Notes: generated from the sequence alone by a model not told the origin. 64,000 nucleotides of DNA from Gudongella sp034006985 (GCA_034006985.1 JAVERT010000013.1:5062-69061); one strand, 5' to 3'; counted from the stretch's first letter, positions 34,150 to 43,490 are shown. Numbers and translations: made by a program.

Positions 34150-34497
34150 CTAATTGTAAAGTATAAGCATTATATACTCTAGATTTTCTCCTGGTGCTGC
34201 TTCTATTGAATGTGACTCACCATCTCTGCAAATAGCTAAATCTCCGGGCTCTAGCACGGAATCTTCACCATTTTCATTATAAAGTGCTTTCCCTTTTACT
34301 ATAAAATAAGCTTCTTGATCTCCTTCGTGAGTATGATAACCTATTGAGTTACCTGGTTCTATTATTGACTTGCCATATAGTCTGCCTTTTCCTAAAAAAT
34401 CTTCCGGTTCAAAGAAATTAACAACTGTAATATGTCCTTTCCCACCTTTTAGACTTTCTATTCTTTCAACTTTATATTCATTATTTCGTCTAATCAT
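34150..34497 (-). CDS. small cupin protein of the ureide cluster
   Basis: Starting at the ATG at 34497, eight bases after AAGGAG, this is a 115-residue single cupin. It shows GxSIGYHTHEGDQEAYFIVKGKALYNENG and LEPGDLAICRDGESHSIEAA, with the His, His, Glu and His metal ligands present. The substrate is unknown. Its position between allC and the divergent allE suggests a step on ureidoglycine or ureidoglycolate, or a ligand-binding role. It is not a second AllE, which has two cupin domains. Confidence 0.8.
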   Translation of the reverse strand: MIRRNNEYKVERIESLKGGKGHITVVNFFEPEDFLGKGRLYGKSIIEPGNSIGYHTHEGDQEAYFIVKGKALYNENGEDSVLEPGDLAICRDGESHSIEAAPGENLEYIMLILYN

Positions 34498-34559
34498 AAA
34501 AATCACTCCTTATATAATTAATATTGTATCTTTATTATCATAAAAATATATGACAAAGG

Positions 34560-34574
34560 TTGAAAACGTTTTTT
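34560..34574 (+). promoter_or_regulatory. imperfect cre-like site upstream of allE
   Basis: TTGAAAACGTTTTTT matches the cre consensus at all but one position and is palindromic around ACGT. It is in the intergenic region between the divergent cupin and allE genes and shares TTGAAAACG with the site before allB. Confidence 0.35.
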
Positions 34575-34666
34575 ATCCTTTATTGCTAATGTATTGTTCT
34601 CTTATATCCTTGATAATATAAGTATAGTGGTATAATTATGAACAGATAGTAGAGAGGGGACTAAAA

Positions 34667-35431
34667 ATGAGTTATAGAAATGATTTACTTACAAGTAGAG
34701 CAATTGTTAAACATGGTAGCTTTGCACTTATTCCACCCGATGGATTGGTGTTTAATGTACTTCCACATTTTGAAGGAGCTGAGATTAGCATAGTAGCATC
34801 TCCTAAGCTTGGTGCTAGTTTTGTAGAATACCTTGTCAACTTTAAGCCAAATGGTGGTAACACAAGAGGTTTTGGCGGAAATGGAATTGAAACTTTTGTC
34901 TATGTAATTTCCGGAGAATTAGAAGTTACGATTGAAGATGAAATGTTTGAGCTAAAAGAGGGAGGCTATGTATTCTGTCCACCTAGTAAAAGTATGATTA
35001 TGACTAATAAATCCGATGCTAATACAAAACTCGTACTTTACAAACAAAAATATATATCAGCAGAAGGTGTTGGGGAACCTTGGGTTGTTTCAAATCATGT
35101 AGAAAATCTAGAAGTTATGGATTATTCTGAAATGACTGATGTTTCTTTAGTAGATTTCCTACCTACAAGCGTTGAATTTGATATGAATTTCCATATATTA
35201 AGTTTCCAACCAGGGGGATCACATCCTTTTATTGAAACACATGTACAAGAACATGGTGCATATCTATTAACTGGTGAAGGTATGTACAATCTTGATAATG
35301 ATTGGGTTGCAGTTAAAAAAGGTGACTTTATATGGATGGGACCTTTTGTCCATCAGGCAGCATATGCTTTTGGTAAAGAACCACTTTCTTATGTATATTC
35401 AAAGGATTGTAATAGAGATCCTGAACTATAA
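34667..35431 (+). CDS. allE: (S)-ureidoglycine aminohydrolase
   Basis: The 254-residue bicupin begins MSYRNDLLTSRAIVKHGSFALIPPDGLV and continues with VLPHFEGAEISIVASPKLGASFVEY, typical of AllE/YlbA. The C-terminal cupin carries the manganese ligands in FIETHVQEHGAYLLTGEG and VHQAAYAFG. It releases ammonia from ureidoglycine stereospecifically, giving (S)-ureidoglycolate. The gene is divergent from the small cupin gene and convergent with the PucR-type regulator gene. It competes with PucG for the same substrate, so the cell seems to have both branches. Confidence 0.94.
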   Translation: MSYRNDLLTSRAIVKHGSFALIPPDGLVFNVLPHFEGAEISIVASPKLGASFVEYLVNFKPNGGNTRGFGGNGIETFVYVISGELEVTIEDEMFELKEGGYVFCPPSKSMIMTNKSDANTKLVLYKQKYISAEGVGEPWVVSNHVENLEVMDYSEMTDVSLVDFLPTSVEFDMNFHILSFQPGGSHPFIETHVQEHGAYLLTGEGMYNLDNDWVAVKKGDFIWMGPFVHQAAYAFGKEPLSYVYSKDCNRDPEL

Positions 35432-35433
35432 TC

Positions 35434-35463
35434 AAAGCCCCTGGAATTCCAGGGGCTTTCTTA
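35434..35463. terminator. bidirectional terminator between allE and the pucR-type gene
   Basis: AAAGCCCCTGG (35434-35444) and CCAGGGGCTTT (35449-35459) form a perfect 11-bp stem around AATT, followed by TTTCTTATTT on the plus strand. It serves allE and possibly the converging regulator gene. Confidence 0.88.
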
Positions 35464-37110
35464 TTTATCTAGTATTTTTAATATCTTAAGTCCTACTTCA
35501 ACTTCTAACATTTTATCTCTATCTTCTATGTCAAGATTTGTTATTTCCTTTATCCTATTTAATCTATAGAGAACAGTTTTATAATGCACAAACAACTCTT
35601 CTGCAGTTTTTACTGCATTTAAGTTGCACTTTAAATACATTTGAAATGTATCTATAAGCTCATTATTTTTATCTCTATCATATTCCTGTAGTCTTCTTAG
35701 ACTGTCTGGAATAAAATCTGATAACATTTCTCTATCTTGAAAACTACATAAAATCTTGTATATTCCTAATTCTTCATAGATCGATGTAGCGTCTTCCCCT
35801 GATATTCTAGTTCCAAATACCAGAGCGTCCTTTGCCTGCTTATAGCTCTCTCCGATAATGGAAACATCACTTGCACTTTCTCCTATGCCTAGACTTACCG
35901 TTACTTTCCCAAGTCTTTTCTTAATGGTTTCTCTAACTTCTTCACCAAATTCTTTTAAGCTCTTTGATCCAGATTTATCTTTGTTTATCCCATTAGATGG
36001 CCAAAAAACAATTATTTCATCGCCCTTAATAAGTGATATATGGCCTGTTGTATGATGATAAGCAATCCTATCTATTATAGTTATAGCTGTCTCTCTTGAT
36101 TCCATAAACCATTCTGTATCCGTTAACTTAGTTTTTTCTTTGTTTCTACATAATGAAAAAATACCAATAGTGTATTCTTTTTTTAAGTCCCAACCAAGAA
36201 GCGATCCTCTGTCGTATATTGTCTGTTTAGAACTGTAGTTATTATTTATAAGATCGTCCATCAGGTCACCTTTGTATATTAGTTTTGCTGAGTTTACAGC
36301 GGTTTCTTTAAGTATTTCCAACCTCAAGGCATTCGCTGCACTTTCTACAGCTATAAAATCAAGTTCATTGAGCTCTTTTGTCACTTCGACAATTCCTATA
36401 TATGCTTTTATTTTATTTACCACTTCTATTGGCTCGACTATAAGGTGCTTGAGTTCCTCACTATTTTGGAATTTCATATCAATACCATATATTGGATAAC
36501 CTTTATAGACCATTTTTCTCATTTTCTTTTCTACTATATATATTTCTGAGTAATCAGGATTGCTATATGCTAAAACTCTCATCTCATTATCAAATATAAT
36601 AACCGGATTATCCACCAGATCCTGCAAGGACTTAGCTATACTTTCTATTCCTTTCATTTTTAAAGCAATATCATTAAATTTCTCATGGCATTCCTTATAG
36701 TAGTTTAGTCGATTTACTTGTTCATTAAATAATTCCCCCATTACAGGATATAATATATCTATATATTTTGTTTCTTTTGATATCTCAATAATTGGAAATT
36801 GGAGCTCTTTTCCTATTTCTATAAGCTCACATGAAACTTCTGGAAAAGTATCAGATATTTTTATGATGATTCCTGCAGCACCATTTTTGGCTACTTCAGA
36901 AACAAGTTTTTTCTGAGCCTTTATATCTCTATCAATTGAGTAAAAACTAGTTAATAAAAGTTCTCCCCCTTTAATCCAATCCGCAATATCTGGTCTTTCA
37001 ACAATTGTAATCCCTTCAACAGAAGTTTTAGGAATCATTTGATTTCCTGAAAGAATCTTAGCGTTTTTAAAACAATTTAATTGTAAAATATTATTTAGTA
37101 AAATACCCAA
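35461..37110 (-). CDS. PucR-family transcriptional regulator
   Basis: The 549-residue protein has the PucR layout: an N-terminal purine-catabolism sensor domain (GITIVERPDIADWIKGGELLLTSFYSI, GAAGIIIKIS), a middle GGDEF-like domain (VTVSLGIGESASDVSIIGESYKQAKDAL), and the C-terminal HTH_30 helix-turn-helix (LFVHYKTVLYRLNRIKEITNLDIEDRDKMLEVEVGLKI). PucR proteins activate ureide and purine-degradation genes. The start is a TTG behind AAGGTG. It is the likely regulator of the neighbouring allantoin genes and is divergent from the LctP-type permease gene. Confidence 0.92.
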   Translation of the reverse strand: MGILLNNILQLNCFKNAKILSGNQMIPKTSVEGITIVERPDIADWIKGGELLLTSFYSIDRDIKAQKKLVSEVAKNGAAGIIIKISDTFPEVSCELIEIGKELQFPIIEISKETKYIDILYPVMGELFNEQVNRLNYYKECHEKFNDIALKMKGIESIAKSLQDLVDNPVIIFDNEMRVLAYSNPDYSEIYIVEKKMRKMVYKGYPIYGIDMKFQNSEELKHLIVEPIEVVNKIKAYIGIVEVTKELNELDFIAVESAANALRLEILKETAVNSAKLIYKGDLMDDLINNNYSSKQTIYDRGSLLGWDLKKEYTIGIFSLCRNKEKTKLTDTEWFMESRETAITIIDRIAYHHTTGHISLIKGDEIIVFWPSNGINKDKSGSKSLKEFGEEVRETIKKRLGKVTVSLGIGESASDVSIIGESYKQAKDALVFGTRISGEDATSIYEELGIYKILCSFQDREMLSDFIPDSLRRLQEYDRDKNNELIDTFQMYLKCNLNAVKTAEELFVHYKTVLYRLNRIKEITNLDIEDRDKMLEVEVGLKILKILDK

Positions 37111-37252
37111 GTTTTCACCTTCTTCTTTTTTATATCAACTCTATTATAAACCATTATTATAATTTTAAGAAGTCTGGATATTAATATACTCAATATTTAA
37201 CTAAAATATAACCTTATTGGATAAATTTAGCTTCAATATTTTTCTTTTTCTC

Positions 37253-37263
37253 TTATTGCTAAT
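37253..37263 (+). promoter_or_regulatory. shared TTATTGCTAAT element (also at 34580-34590)
   Basis: The 11-mer TTATTGCTAAT stands upstream of both plus-strand genes of the ureide cluster: 55 bases before the permease start and 77 bases before the allE start. It may mark co-regulation. It is short and AT-rich, so chance is possible. Confidence 0.35.
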
Positions 37264-37317
37264 AATTTATAATAAATATAAGATATAGATTATAATGGTT
37301 TAATGGAGGAGGATTAT

Positions 37318-38910
37318 ATGGTTTTAGATTTTAATATTTTTTATTGGCTAGTATCTGCACTTCCTATAGTACTCTTAATTAGTCTTATGATGGGTTTTAA
37401 ATGGTCTGCTATAAAGGCTGCACCTTTTACATTGATGATTACAATACTAACTTCGTTTTTTATATTTAAAGGCTCAATTGAACTTCTAGTTTTGGAAGAA
37501 ATCAAAGCTTTATGGAGCTCGCTTAGCATAGTATCAGTTGTAATTACAGCCATACTCTTATATGAAACGAGTAAAGAAGCTAAGGCTTTTTATTTATTAA
37601 ACAAAGCTTTTAATGCTATAGCTCCTAATGAGCTAGTTAGAATTCTTTTAATTGGAGTTGTTTTTGCAAGCTTTCTACAAGGTGTAACTGGTTTTGGAGT
37701 TCCCGTTCTTGTAACTGCACCACTTTTAATTGGTATTGGAGTTAAGCCTATCTGGTCTGTAGTAATTCCACTTGTAGGACATTGCTGGGCTGGAACATTT
37801 GGTACACTAGCACTAGCATGGCATGCTTTGATATTACAAACTACGCTAGTTGATAGTTCTGAAGCTATATTTTATACGACTGTATTATTATCTATTCTTA
37901 TTATATCTGCTGGGATTTTGATTGCTTATTTCTATGGTAAAAAAGAATCTATTAAAAAAGGATTACTTGCGGTATTAGCTATTTCCTTAACTTTAGGCCT
38001 AGGACAAATAATAGTGGCTCAGATCAATCCTGATTTGGGTGTTTTTCTACCTAGTGCCATTTCATTTATAGTAGTGCTGCTTCTTTCAAAGCTTCCAATG
38101 TATAATAAGCCTTGGAAGATTGAAAATAGCCCTATAATGGATAGAAACAAAGAATCAGAAGTTGTTAATGAGAGTAATATGAACGTGTTTGAGGCATTTT
38201 TACCATATCTTGTAATGACTGCTTTAACTCTGATTATACTACTTGTAAAGCCACTTAATGAATTGCTTGGTTCTATATTTTATGGGCCTAGCTTTAAAGA
38301 GACTATCACTGGATTAGGCGCTGTAAATACGAAAGTTTTATCGTATGCTCCTATTAAACCCTTTACACATGCATCATTCTTTTTATTAATCTCTGCTCTT
38401 ACCGGATATTTTTATTATAGGAAAAAAGAGATTATCAGTAAAAATAGAATCTATACTATTACTAGAAAAACATTCAAAAAAGCAATACCATCTAGTATTG
38501 CTGTAATTTCACTATTATCTATATCAAGAATTTTAACGGGAACTGGGCAAACTAGTATATTGGCTTATGGTGTTTCATCTTTCTTTGGTGAGTATTACAC
38601 AATTTTTACTCCATTTGTAGGACTTTTAGGAGCCTTTATCACAAGCAGCAATATGTCTTCTAATATACTATTTGGAGGTTTTCAATTTTCACTTGCTAAT
38701 ATATTGGACCTAAATAGTTCTTTACTCCTAGGAGCACAAACTGCTGGTGGTAGTATTGGAACTGCAATAGCTCCAAGCAATATAGTATTAGGTGCAACTA
38801 CAGCCGAGATACTTGGACAAGAAGGAGCCATCCTTAAAAAGATCTTGCCATTTGTATTAGTCCTTACTTCTATATTTGGAATAGCAACTTTTCTTATAGC
38901 TTATTTATAA
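37318..38910 (+). CDS. LctP-family permease (lactate/glycolate type)
   Basis: I use the ATG at 37318 behind GGAGGAGG, giving 530 residues; the ATG at 37303 overlaps the ribosome binding site. About a dozen membrane segments and the LctP signatures FLQGVTGFGVPVLVTAPLLIGIGVKPIWSVVIPLVGHCWAGTFG and AQTAGGSIGTAIAPSNIVLGATTAEI identify it. Family members carry L-lactate or glycolate with protons. In this neighbourhood a C2 product of ureide breakdown (glycolate, glyoxylate or oxamate) is a reasonable guess, but this is inference. Operon partners are absent. Confidence 0.88.
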   Translation: MVLDFNIFYWLVSALPIVLLISLMMGFKWSAIKAAPFTLMITILTSFFIFKGSIELLVLEEIKALWSSLSIVSVVITAILLYETSKEAKAFYLLNKAFNAIAPNELVRILLIGVVFASFLQGVTGFGVPVLVTAPLLIGIGVKPIWSVVIPLVGHCWAGTFGTLALAWHALILQTTLVDSSEAIFYTTVLLSILIISAGILIAYFYGKKESIKKGLLAVLAISLTLGLGQIIVAQINPDLGVFLPSAISFIVVLLLSKLPMYNKPWKIENSPIMDRNKESEVVNESNMNVFEAFLPYLVMTALTLIILLVKPLNELLGSIFYGPSFKETITGLGAVNTKVLSYAPIKPFTHASFFLLISALTGYFYYRKKEIISKNRIYTITRKTFKKAIPSSIAVISLLSISRILTGTGQTSILAYGVSSFFGEYYTIFTPFVGLLGAFITSSNMSSNILFGGFQFSLANILDLNSSLLLGAQTAGGSIGTAIAPSNIVLGATTAEILGQEGAILKKILPFVLVLTSIFGIATFLIAYL

Positions 38911-38979
38911 AAAGAATTTTGAAATTAAAGGAGTGTCTACAAATCATATTTTTTATATCTAACGTAGAAATTTCTACAA

Positions 38980-39012
38980 TAAAAAAGGAAGTATGGTTTT
39001 TTCCATACTTCC
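38980..39012 (-). terminator. terminator of the M23 peptidase gene
   Basis: GGAAGTATGG (38987-38996) and CCATACTTCC (39003-39012) form a perfect 10-bp stem. On the minus strand six T follow. It may also slow transcripts from the permease gene. Confidence 0.85.
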
Positions 39013-39024
39013 TGTATTTTCATT

Positions 39025-40425
39025 TTAATATATATATCTACTTGGATTTTGATGAGTACCATTTACAATTACTTCAAAATGTAAATGTGAACCTGTTGAA
39101 CGTCCTGTACTTCCCATGTTAGATATCTGTTGTCCTCTATAAACTCTCTCCCCAGCTTTTACTAATAATTTGCTATTATGTGCATATCTAGTAACATAAC
39201 CATTCTCATGATCTATCTCTACCATATATCCATAACTTCCACTGTAACCAGAAAATGTTACCTTCCCACCATCTGCTGCATATACTGCAGTACCAAGGCT
39301 ATTTGCAAGGTCAATTCCTCTATGCATACTTCCATTTCTCATACCGTACGGAGATGTTAGTCTTCCGCTTGTAGGTACAATAAAAGATCCTTTAGCTGCT
39401 GTCTTTGGTAGTTCTTTAGTTCCTTGTATTACTTTTTCTGTTATAGGCTCTACTATTACTGTTTCTTCTATTACATTCTTTTCAAATAATATACCGTTAT
39501 GTCGAATCTCTGTTGCAACTATTTCTGAACTTCCTTTTTCACCTTTTACAACAATCTTCTTTTGATTCTTATATAATGAATCGTCATTTTCAACTTCAAT
39601 TTCATAGTCTGTTTCTTCTGTATATTTTACATCTTCATTTGTAACTACGGTTAGCAATGGTGTGGGAACAAATAATTTCACTTCATCGCCAGGCTTTAAT
39701 TTTTGTGGATCTTGATCAGGATTAGCATTTATTAGGTCTTCTACATGTGTGTCATACATTCTAGCAATAATCCAATAACTCTCCCCAACCTCCACTATGT
39801 GGGTTCTCATCTCATCTTTACCTTGCCTAATGCTTTCTATTGTAGCTTCAGGGTCAGCTAGCTCACTAAAGTTTGTATCCTGCTTTACTATGTCAATCTT
39901 TTCTAAAAAGCTAGATTCTGTTATAATTGATTCTCGTTCATTATCTACAATGAATGGTTCTTTAATTGTGTTAAGCATAGAGTCTACTTCTTCTTCAGAT
40001 TTAAATATTCCTAATGATTCATCGTCCACTACAAGTTCAAAACCTGTAACTGCAACATTTATGCTGCCTTTTATTTTTGATTTAATTTCTCCATATGGTG
40101 TTAAGGCATCGTCTTTAGCATTAGTCTCTTCAAAACTGAGCTCTTTATCAATTGAAACATCCATTTGATATGTATTTACTAAAGTCTCTTTTAATTCTGT
40201 GTAAGCTTGTACAGCTTCTTCTTGAGTTCTTACTACCCCTATTTGCTCTTCACCTAAAAATACATTAACTGCTTTGGTCCTTGTATCATTTATTGAATAA
40301 CTTACATAACTTATTCCAACAATACCAACTGCAATTACTACAGCTAGTGATCTTCTTAATCTATTATTATGGTTTACTCCCTTTATATTTTCGCCAAAAT
40401 TCTTAAATCTTTCCTTTAGCTTCAT
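39025..40425 (-). CDS. M23 family peptidase with LysM and G5 domains
   Basis: The start is the ATG at 40425 behind GGAGGAG (466 residues); upstream frame lacks support. A membrane anchor or signal (RSLAVVIAVGIVGISYVSYSI) is followed by an unassigned region. A LysM module follows (VEVGESYWIIARMYDTHVEDLINANPD), then a G5 domain (ATEIRHNGILFEKNVIEETVIVEPITEKVIQGTKELP) and an M23 endopeptidase domain. The zinc motifs are MHRGIDLA, YAHNSKL and HLHFEV. It should cut peptidoglycan cross-links at the cell surface. It is the kind of hydrolase the WalRK system often controls, though no WalR site was identified. Confidence 0.93.
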   Translation of the reverse strand: MKLKERFKNFGENIKGVNHNNRLRRSLAVVIAVGIVGISYVSYSINDTRTKAVNVFLGEEQIGVVRTQEEAVQAYTELKETLVNTYQMDVSIDKELSFEETNAKDDALTPYGEIKSKIKGSINVAVTGFELVVDDESLGIFKSEEEVDSMLNTIKEPFIVDNERESIITESSFLEKIDIVKQDTNFSELADPEATIESIRQGKDEMRTHIVEVGESYWIIARMYDTHVEDLINANPDQDPQKLKPGDEVKLFVPTPLLTVVTNEDVKYTEETDYEIEVENDDSLYKNQKKIVVKGEKGSSEIVATEIRHNGILFEKNVIEETVIVEPITEKVIQGTKELPKTAAKGSFIVPTSGRLTSPYGMRNGSMHRGIDLANSLGTAVYAADGGKVTFSGYSGSYGYMVEIDHENGYVTRYAHNSKLLVKAGERVYRGQQISNMGSTGRSTGSHLHFEVIVNGTHQNPSRYIY

Positions 40426-40690
40426 TAATAAATCTCCTCCGAACTTCACCTTAATAGTTGTAGGCAAATTATTTTTGTAACTATTTTGTAACATTAACAA
40501 ACTTATTATATCAATACAGGATGATAAATACAACCAAAACAGGCATTGTCTTATCTTAATTTATTCTTAGTTTGTTATATAATAAGATTGCTATACCTGA
40601 GTTAATACAGTGAGTTTAGAGGTGTGACCATTTGGTATTAAAATGTCAATTATTTTGTTAAAAAAAATTAATAAAATAAATGTTTGAAAT

Positions 40691-41569
40691 TTAGACAATT
40701 ATATTTAATTTTTCATTCCCAATATAAAAATCTATATCTCTGTCTTTTACAAGAGATATTTCTCCATCTATATTTAGGTACATCTCTCCCTCTACTTTAA
40801 CTTTTATGTTCTTTCCTCTATAAAACTCTATATATTTTTTATACTTTATATGCTGCCCTTTAAATATAGATGGGAATAAAAATAAAATCCTTAAATTGCT
40901 TATATCTTTTACTATGCAAATGTCTAGCTCTCCATCATCAAGCTTTGCCATTGGTAATATCTGCATTCCTCCGCCATAATAAGCCCCATTCCCTATTGCA
41001 ACCAATGTGGCTCTTCTTAATAGCTTATCTCCGTCAACTTCTATATTCATATTTCTACTCTTATATACCAATAGGGAAGTTAAAACTCCTAGTATATATG
41101 CAGTCTTTCCTCTTATTATCTTTTTTATCTTGTCAGTATGCCTTACAACTTCAGCATCAAAACCAAGGCTTGCGATGTTGAAAAAATATCTATTATCAAC
41201 TCGTCCCAAATCTATCTCTTTAACATTCTTATTTATAATCTTTATAAATGCTTTTTCTATATCATTGGTAATAAGTAAAGATTTTGAAAGATCATTACCA
41301 GTTCCTGCAGGTATTATACCTAGAATTCCATGCCCTCTTTGTATTATCCCATTGGCTACTTCTCCTACTGTACCGTCTCCGCCTACTGCAACGCAAATTG
41401 TATAATCTGGATTGTTTATAACAATTTCTGTTGCTTCTTTAGGTTTTGTAGTAAAAATAACTTTGTAGTCTATCTCTGTGTCTTTCATATATTTTCCTAT
41501 ATAAACTTCAAAATTCTTAGCCTTACCACTGCCTGCAATTGGGTTTATAATAAACAAATACTTCTCCAT
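40691..41569 (-). CDS. diacylglycerol kinase family lipid kinase
   Basis: The 292-residue protein has the DAGK catalytic signature NPIAGSGKAKNFE and VGGDGTVGEVANGII, followed by IPAGTGNDLSKSL and, near the end, MKLDDGELDICIVKDIS-like residues (AKLDDGELDICIV). This matches DgkB/YegS/BmrU-type lipid kinases acting on diacylglycerol or similar lipids at the membrane. It lies nine bases downstream of the DUF4446 gene on the same strand. Confidence 0.9.
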   Translation of the reverse strand: MEKYLFIINPIAGSGKAKNFEVYIGKYMKDTEIDYKVIFTTKPKEATEIVINNPDYTICVAVGGDGTVGEVANGIIQRGHGILGIIPAGTGNDLSKSLLITNDIEKAFIKIINKNVKEIDLGRVDNRYFFNIASLGFDAEVVRHTDKIKKIIRGKTAYILGVLTSLLVYKSRNMNIEVDGDKLLRRATLVAIGNGAYYGGGMQILPMAKLDDGELDICIVKDISNLRILFLFPSIFKGQHIKYKKYIEFYRGKNIKVKVEGEMYLNIDGEISLVKDRDIDFYIGNEKLNIIV

Positions 41570-41578
41570 GCACTCCTC

Positions 41579-42097
41579 CTAGTTAAAGACTTTTTCATTC
41601 TCACCCTTCAACGCCTTTTCAATTGCTTGGACTTCTTCAGGTGATAATGGAACATTTGATTTGCCATTTATTATAGGCTTTCCAAATCCAACGGTATTCT
41701 CCCTACCATAAATACTAGATATAACAAATCCATTGTGATAACTATCAAGCAATGCTATTGAATAGCTTAAATCACTTCCTGTATTCCCAAACGCTTTGTA
41801 TCTTACAAAACCTACCTTTTGTACAGCAAAATTAAGTCTAGTTTGCAACGATTTTATATTATCTTCTAATAAATTAATATCTCTATTAATGCTCTTTATA
41901 TCTCCATTAAGCTGAAGAAATAAATCTTCTATGTTAGCACCGGATAAACCTCTAGTTAGCGAATCATACCTTTTTTTATGCCTTCTATATTCCATTATTT
42001 GAGAGATATATAGTATTATAAGGATTACAATACCTACAAATAGGCCCATCATTATATATGTTTGATTGTATTCAATAAAGTTTATTATATTTATCAT
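41579..42097 (-). CDS. DUF4446 family membrane-anchored coiled-coil protein
   Basis: The 172-residue protein has one N-terminal membrane segment (IMMGLFVGIVILIILYISQIM), a coiled-coil stretch (LNGDIKSINRDINLLEDNIKSLQTRL) and the conserved VGFVRYKAFGNTGSDLSYSIALLDSYHNGFVISSIYGRE region of DUF4446. The family is common near parA/parB in Clostridia. Its function is not established. It is 11 bases from the class V aminotransferase gene upstream. Confidence 0.85.
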   Translation of the reverse strand: MINIINFIEYNQTYIMMGLFVGIVILIILYISQIMEYRRHKKRYDSLTRGLSGANIEDLFLQLNGDIKSINRDINLLEDNIKSLQTRLNFAVQKVGFVRYKAFGNTGSDLSYSIALLDSYHNGFVISSIYGRENTVGFGKPIINGKSNVPLSPEEVQAIEKALKGENEKVFN

Positions 42098-42108
42098 CTA
42101 ACCATCCT

Positions 42109-43251
42109 CTATAATTCTTTCCTTATTTTATTTAAAGCTTTTATACTATATTCTATCTCTTCATGATTGTTAAAATACCCAAAACTAAATCTTACAGCAC
42201 CTTGCTCTAATGTCCCTATTGTTTTATGAGCAAGTGGAGCGCAGTGAAGACCAGGCCTAACATATATATCAAATTCTTCATTTAATATATATGCTAGTTC
42301 TGAAGAATCCATATTATTAAAATTTAAAGCAACTACAGCTGCTTGTAAATCTGTATTTTTAGGGCCATAGATTGTTAAACCCTCTATCTTGCTAGCTTCT
42401 CTAATAAAATGCTCTGTAAGTTCTTCCTCATATTTTCTTATATTAGCTATTCCTGTATTGTTTATAAAATTAATACCTTCCCCTAATCCTATTATTCCAG
42501 GAGAATTTGGTGTTCCACTTTCAAATTTATCTGGCATTATGTTTGGGTGAATTAATGAATGTGAATCACTACCAGTACCACCTTGCATTAGGTTATTGAT
42601 GTCTAGCCCTTCTCTTATGTAAAGTCCACCTGTACCCTGAGGTCCTAGTAAGCTTTTATGTCCAGGAAATGCTAATAGATCCATGCCTAGCCTTGATATA
42701 TCAATATCATAAACTCCTGCTGATTGAGCCGCATCAACTAAATAAATTACTCCATATTTTTTTGCTATTTTAGCTATCTCTTCTATAGGCATAATAGTAC
42801 CTGTAAGGTTAGAAATATGAGTTGTGACAATCATCTTTGTATTCTCTTTAATTTCGTTTTTTATTCTATCCACATCTATTTGACCCAAATCATTAGCCCA
42901 AACAATAGTATGCTCTACCCCTATTTTTTCAAGCTCTTTAATGGGCCTTAATACTGAATTGTGTTCCATTGATGTAGTTATAATATGATCTCCAGTCTTT
43001 AATATTCCCTTTATCGCTATATTTAAGCCCTCTGTAGCACTAGCTGTAAATACAATATTAAATGGATCTTCCACATTAAAAAATCCCGCTAAAAGTTCCC
43101 TTGTAGCATAGATCTCCCTTCCTGCTCTTATTGCAAGCTTATGCCCTGACCTGCCTGGATTTGCTCCATATTCAGTCATAACTTTGTATATTTTATCATA
43201 GACCTGTTGTGGTTTTGGAAATGTTGTTGCTGCATTATCTAAATAATACAT
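42109..43251 (-). CDS. class V aminotransferase / cysteine desulfurase family protein
   Basis: The start is the ATG at 43251 behind GAGGAGG (380 residues). It begins MYYLDNAATTFPKPQQVYDKI, has the PLP lysine in AFPGHKSLLGPQGTGGLYI and a cysteine in RPGLHCAPLAHKTIGT. The layout is that of the cysteine-desulfurase-like subgroup found in Clostridia, often near selenium or sulfur genes. No IscU or SufU scaffold is adjacent, so its sulfur acceptor is unknown. It heads a unit with DUF4446 and the lipid kinase. Confidence 0.88.
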   Translation of the reverse strand: MYYLDNAATTFPKPQQVYDKIYKVMTEYGANPGRSGHKLAIRAGREIYATRELLAGFFNVEDPFNIVFTASATEGLNIAIKGILKTGDHIITTSMEHNSVLRPIKELEKIGVEHTIVWANDLGQIDVDRIKNEIKENTKMIVTTHISNLTGTIMPIEEIAKIAKKYGVIYLVDAAQSAGVYDIDISRLGMDLLAFPGHKSLLGPQGTGGLYIREGLDINNLMQGGTGSDSHSLIHPNIMPDKFESGTPNSPGIIGLGEGINFINNTGIANIRKYEEELTEHFIREASKIEGLTIYGPKNTDLQAAVVALNFNNMDSSELAYILNEEFDIYVRPGLHCAPLAHKTIGTLEQGAVRFSFGYFNNHEEIEYSIKALNKIRKEL

Positions 43252-43490
43252 AATATGCCTCCTCAAATTTAAAAACCGTTACCATAGAGTTATTTTATCA
43301 TTTTAGCCTGCCTATGACAATTGATAATCAACTTCTGACAAAAAGTGTTTCTACCAATGTCACTAAGAAACATTAGATTTATTCTGAAGACGCCATTCAT
43401 CTAGGAAACTTTCTTTATATGACAGAAATTTCCATCCCTTACTATGCATTTTTTCATATTATAGAAGGTTCTAATTTAGAGAATATAAAA

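Noticed and set aside
41007..41405. 132-residue plus-strand open frame opposite the lipid kinase
   Set aside because: Overlaps a conserved gene on the other strand and has no recognisable features.
43267..43490. Possible small RNA or gene in the gap between the class V aminotransferase and cyclodeaminase genes
   Set aside because: No frame with a ribosome binding site and no clear structure beyond the terminator at its right end.
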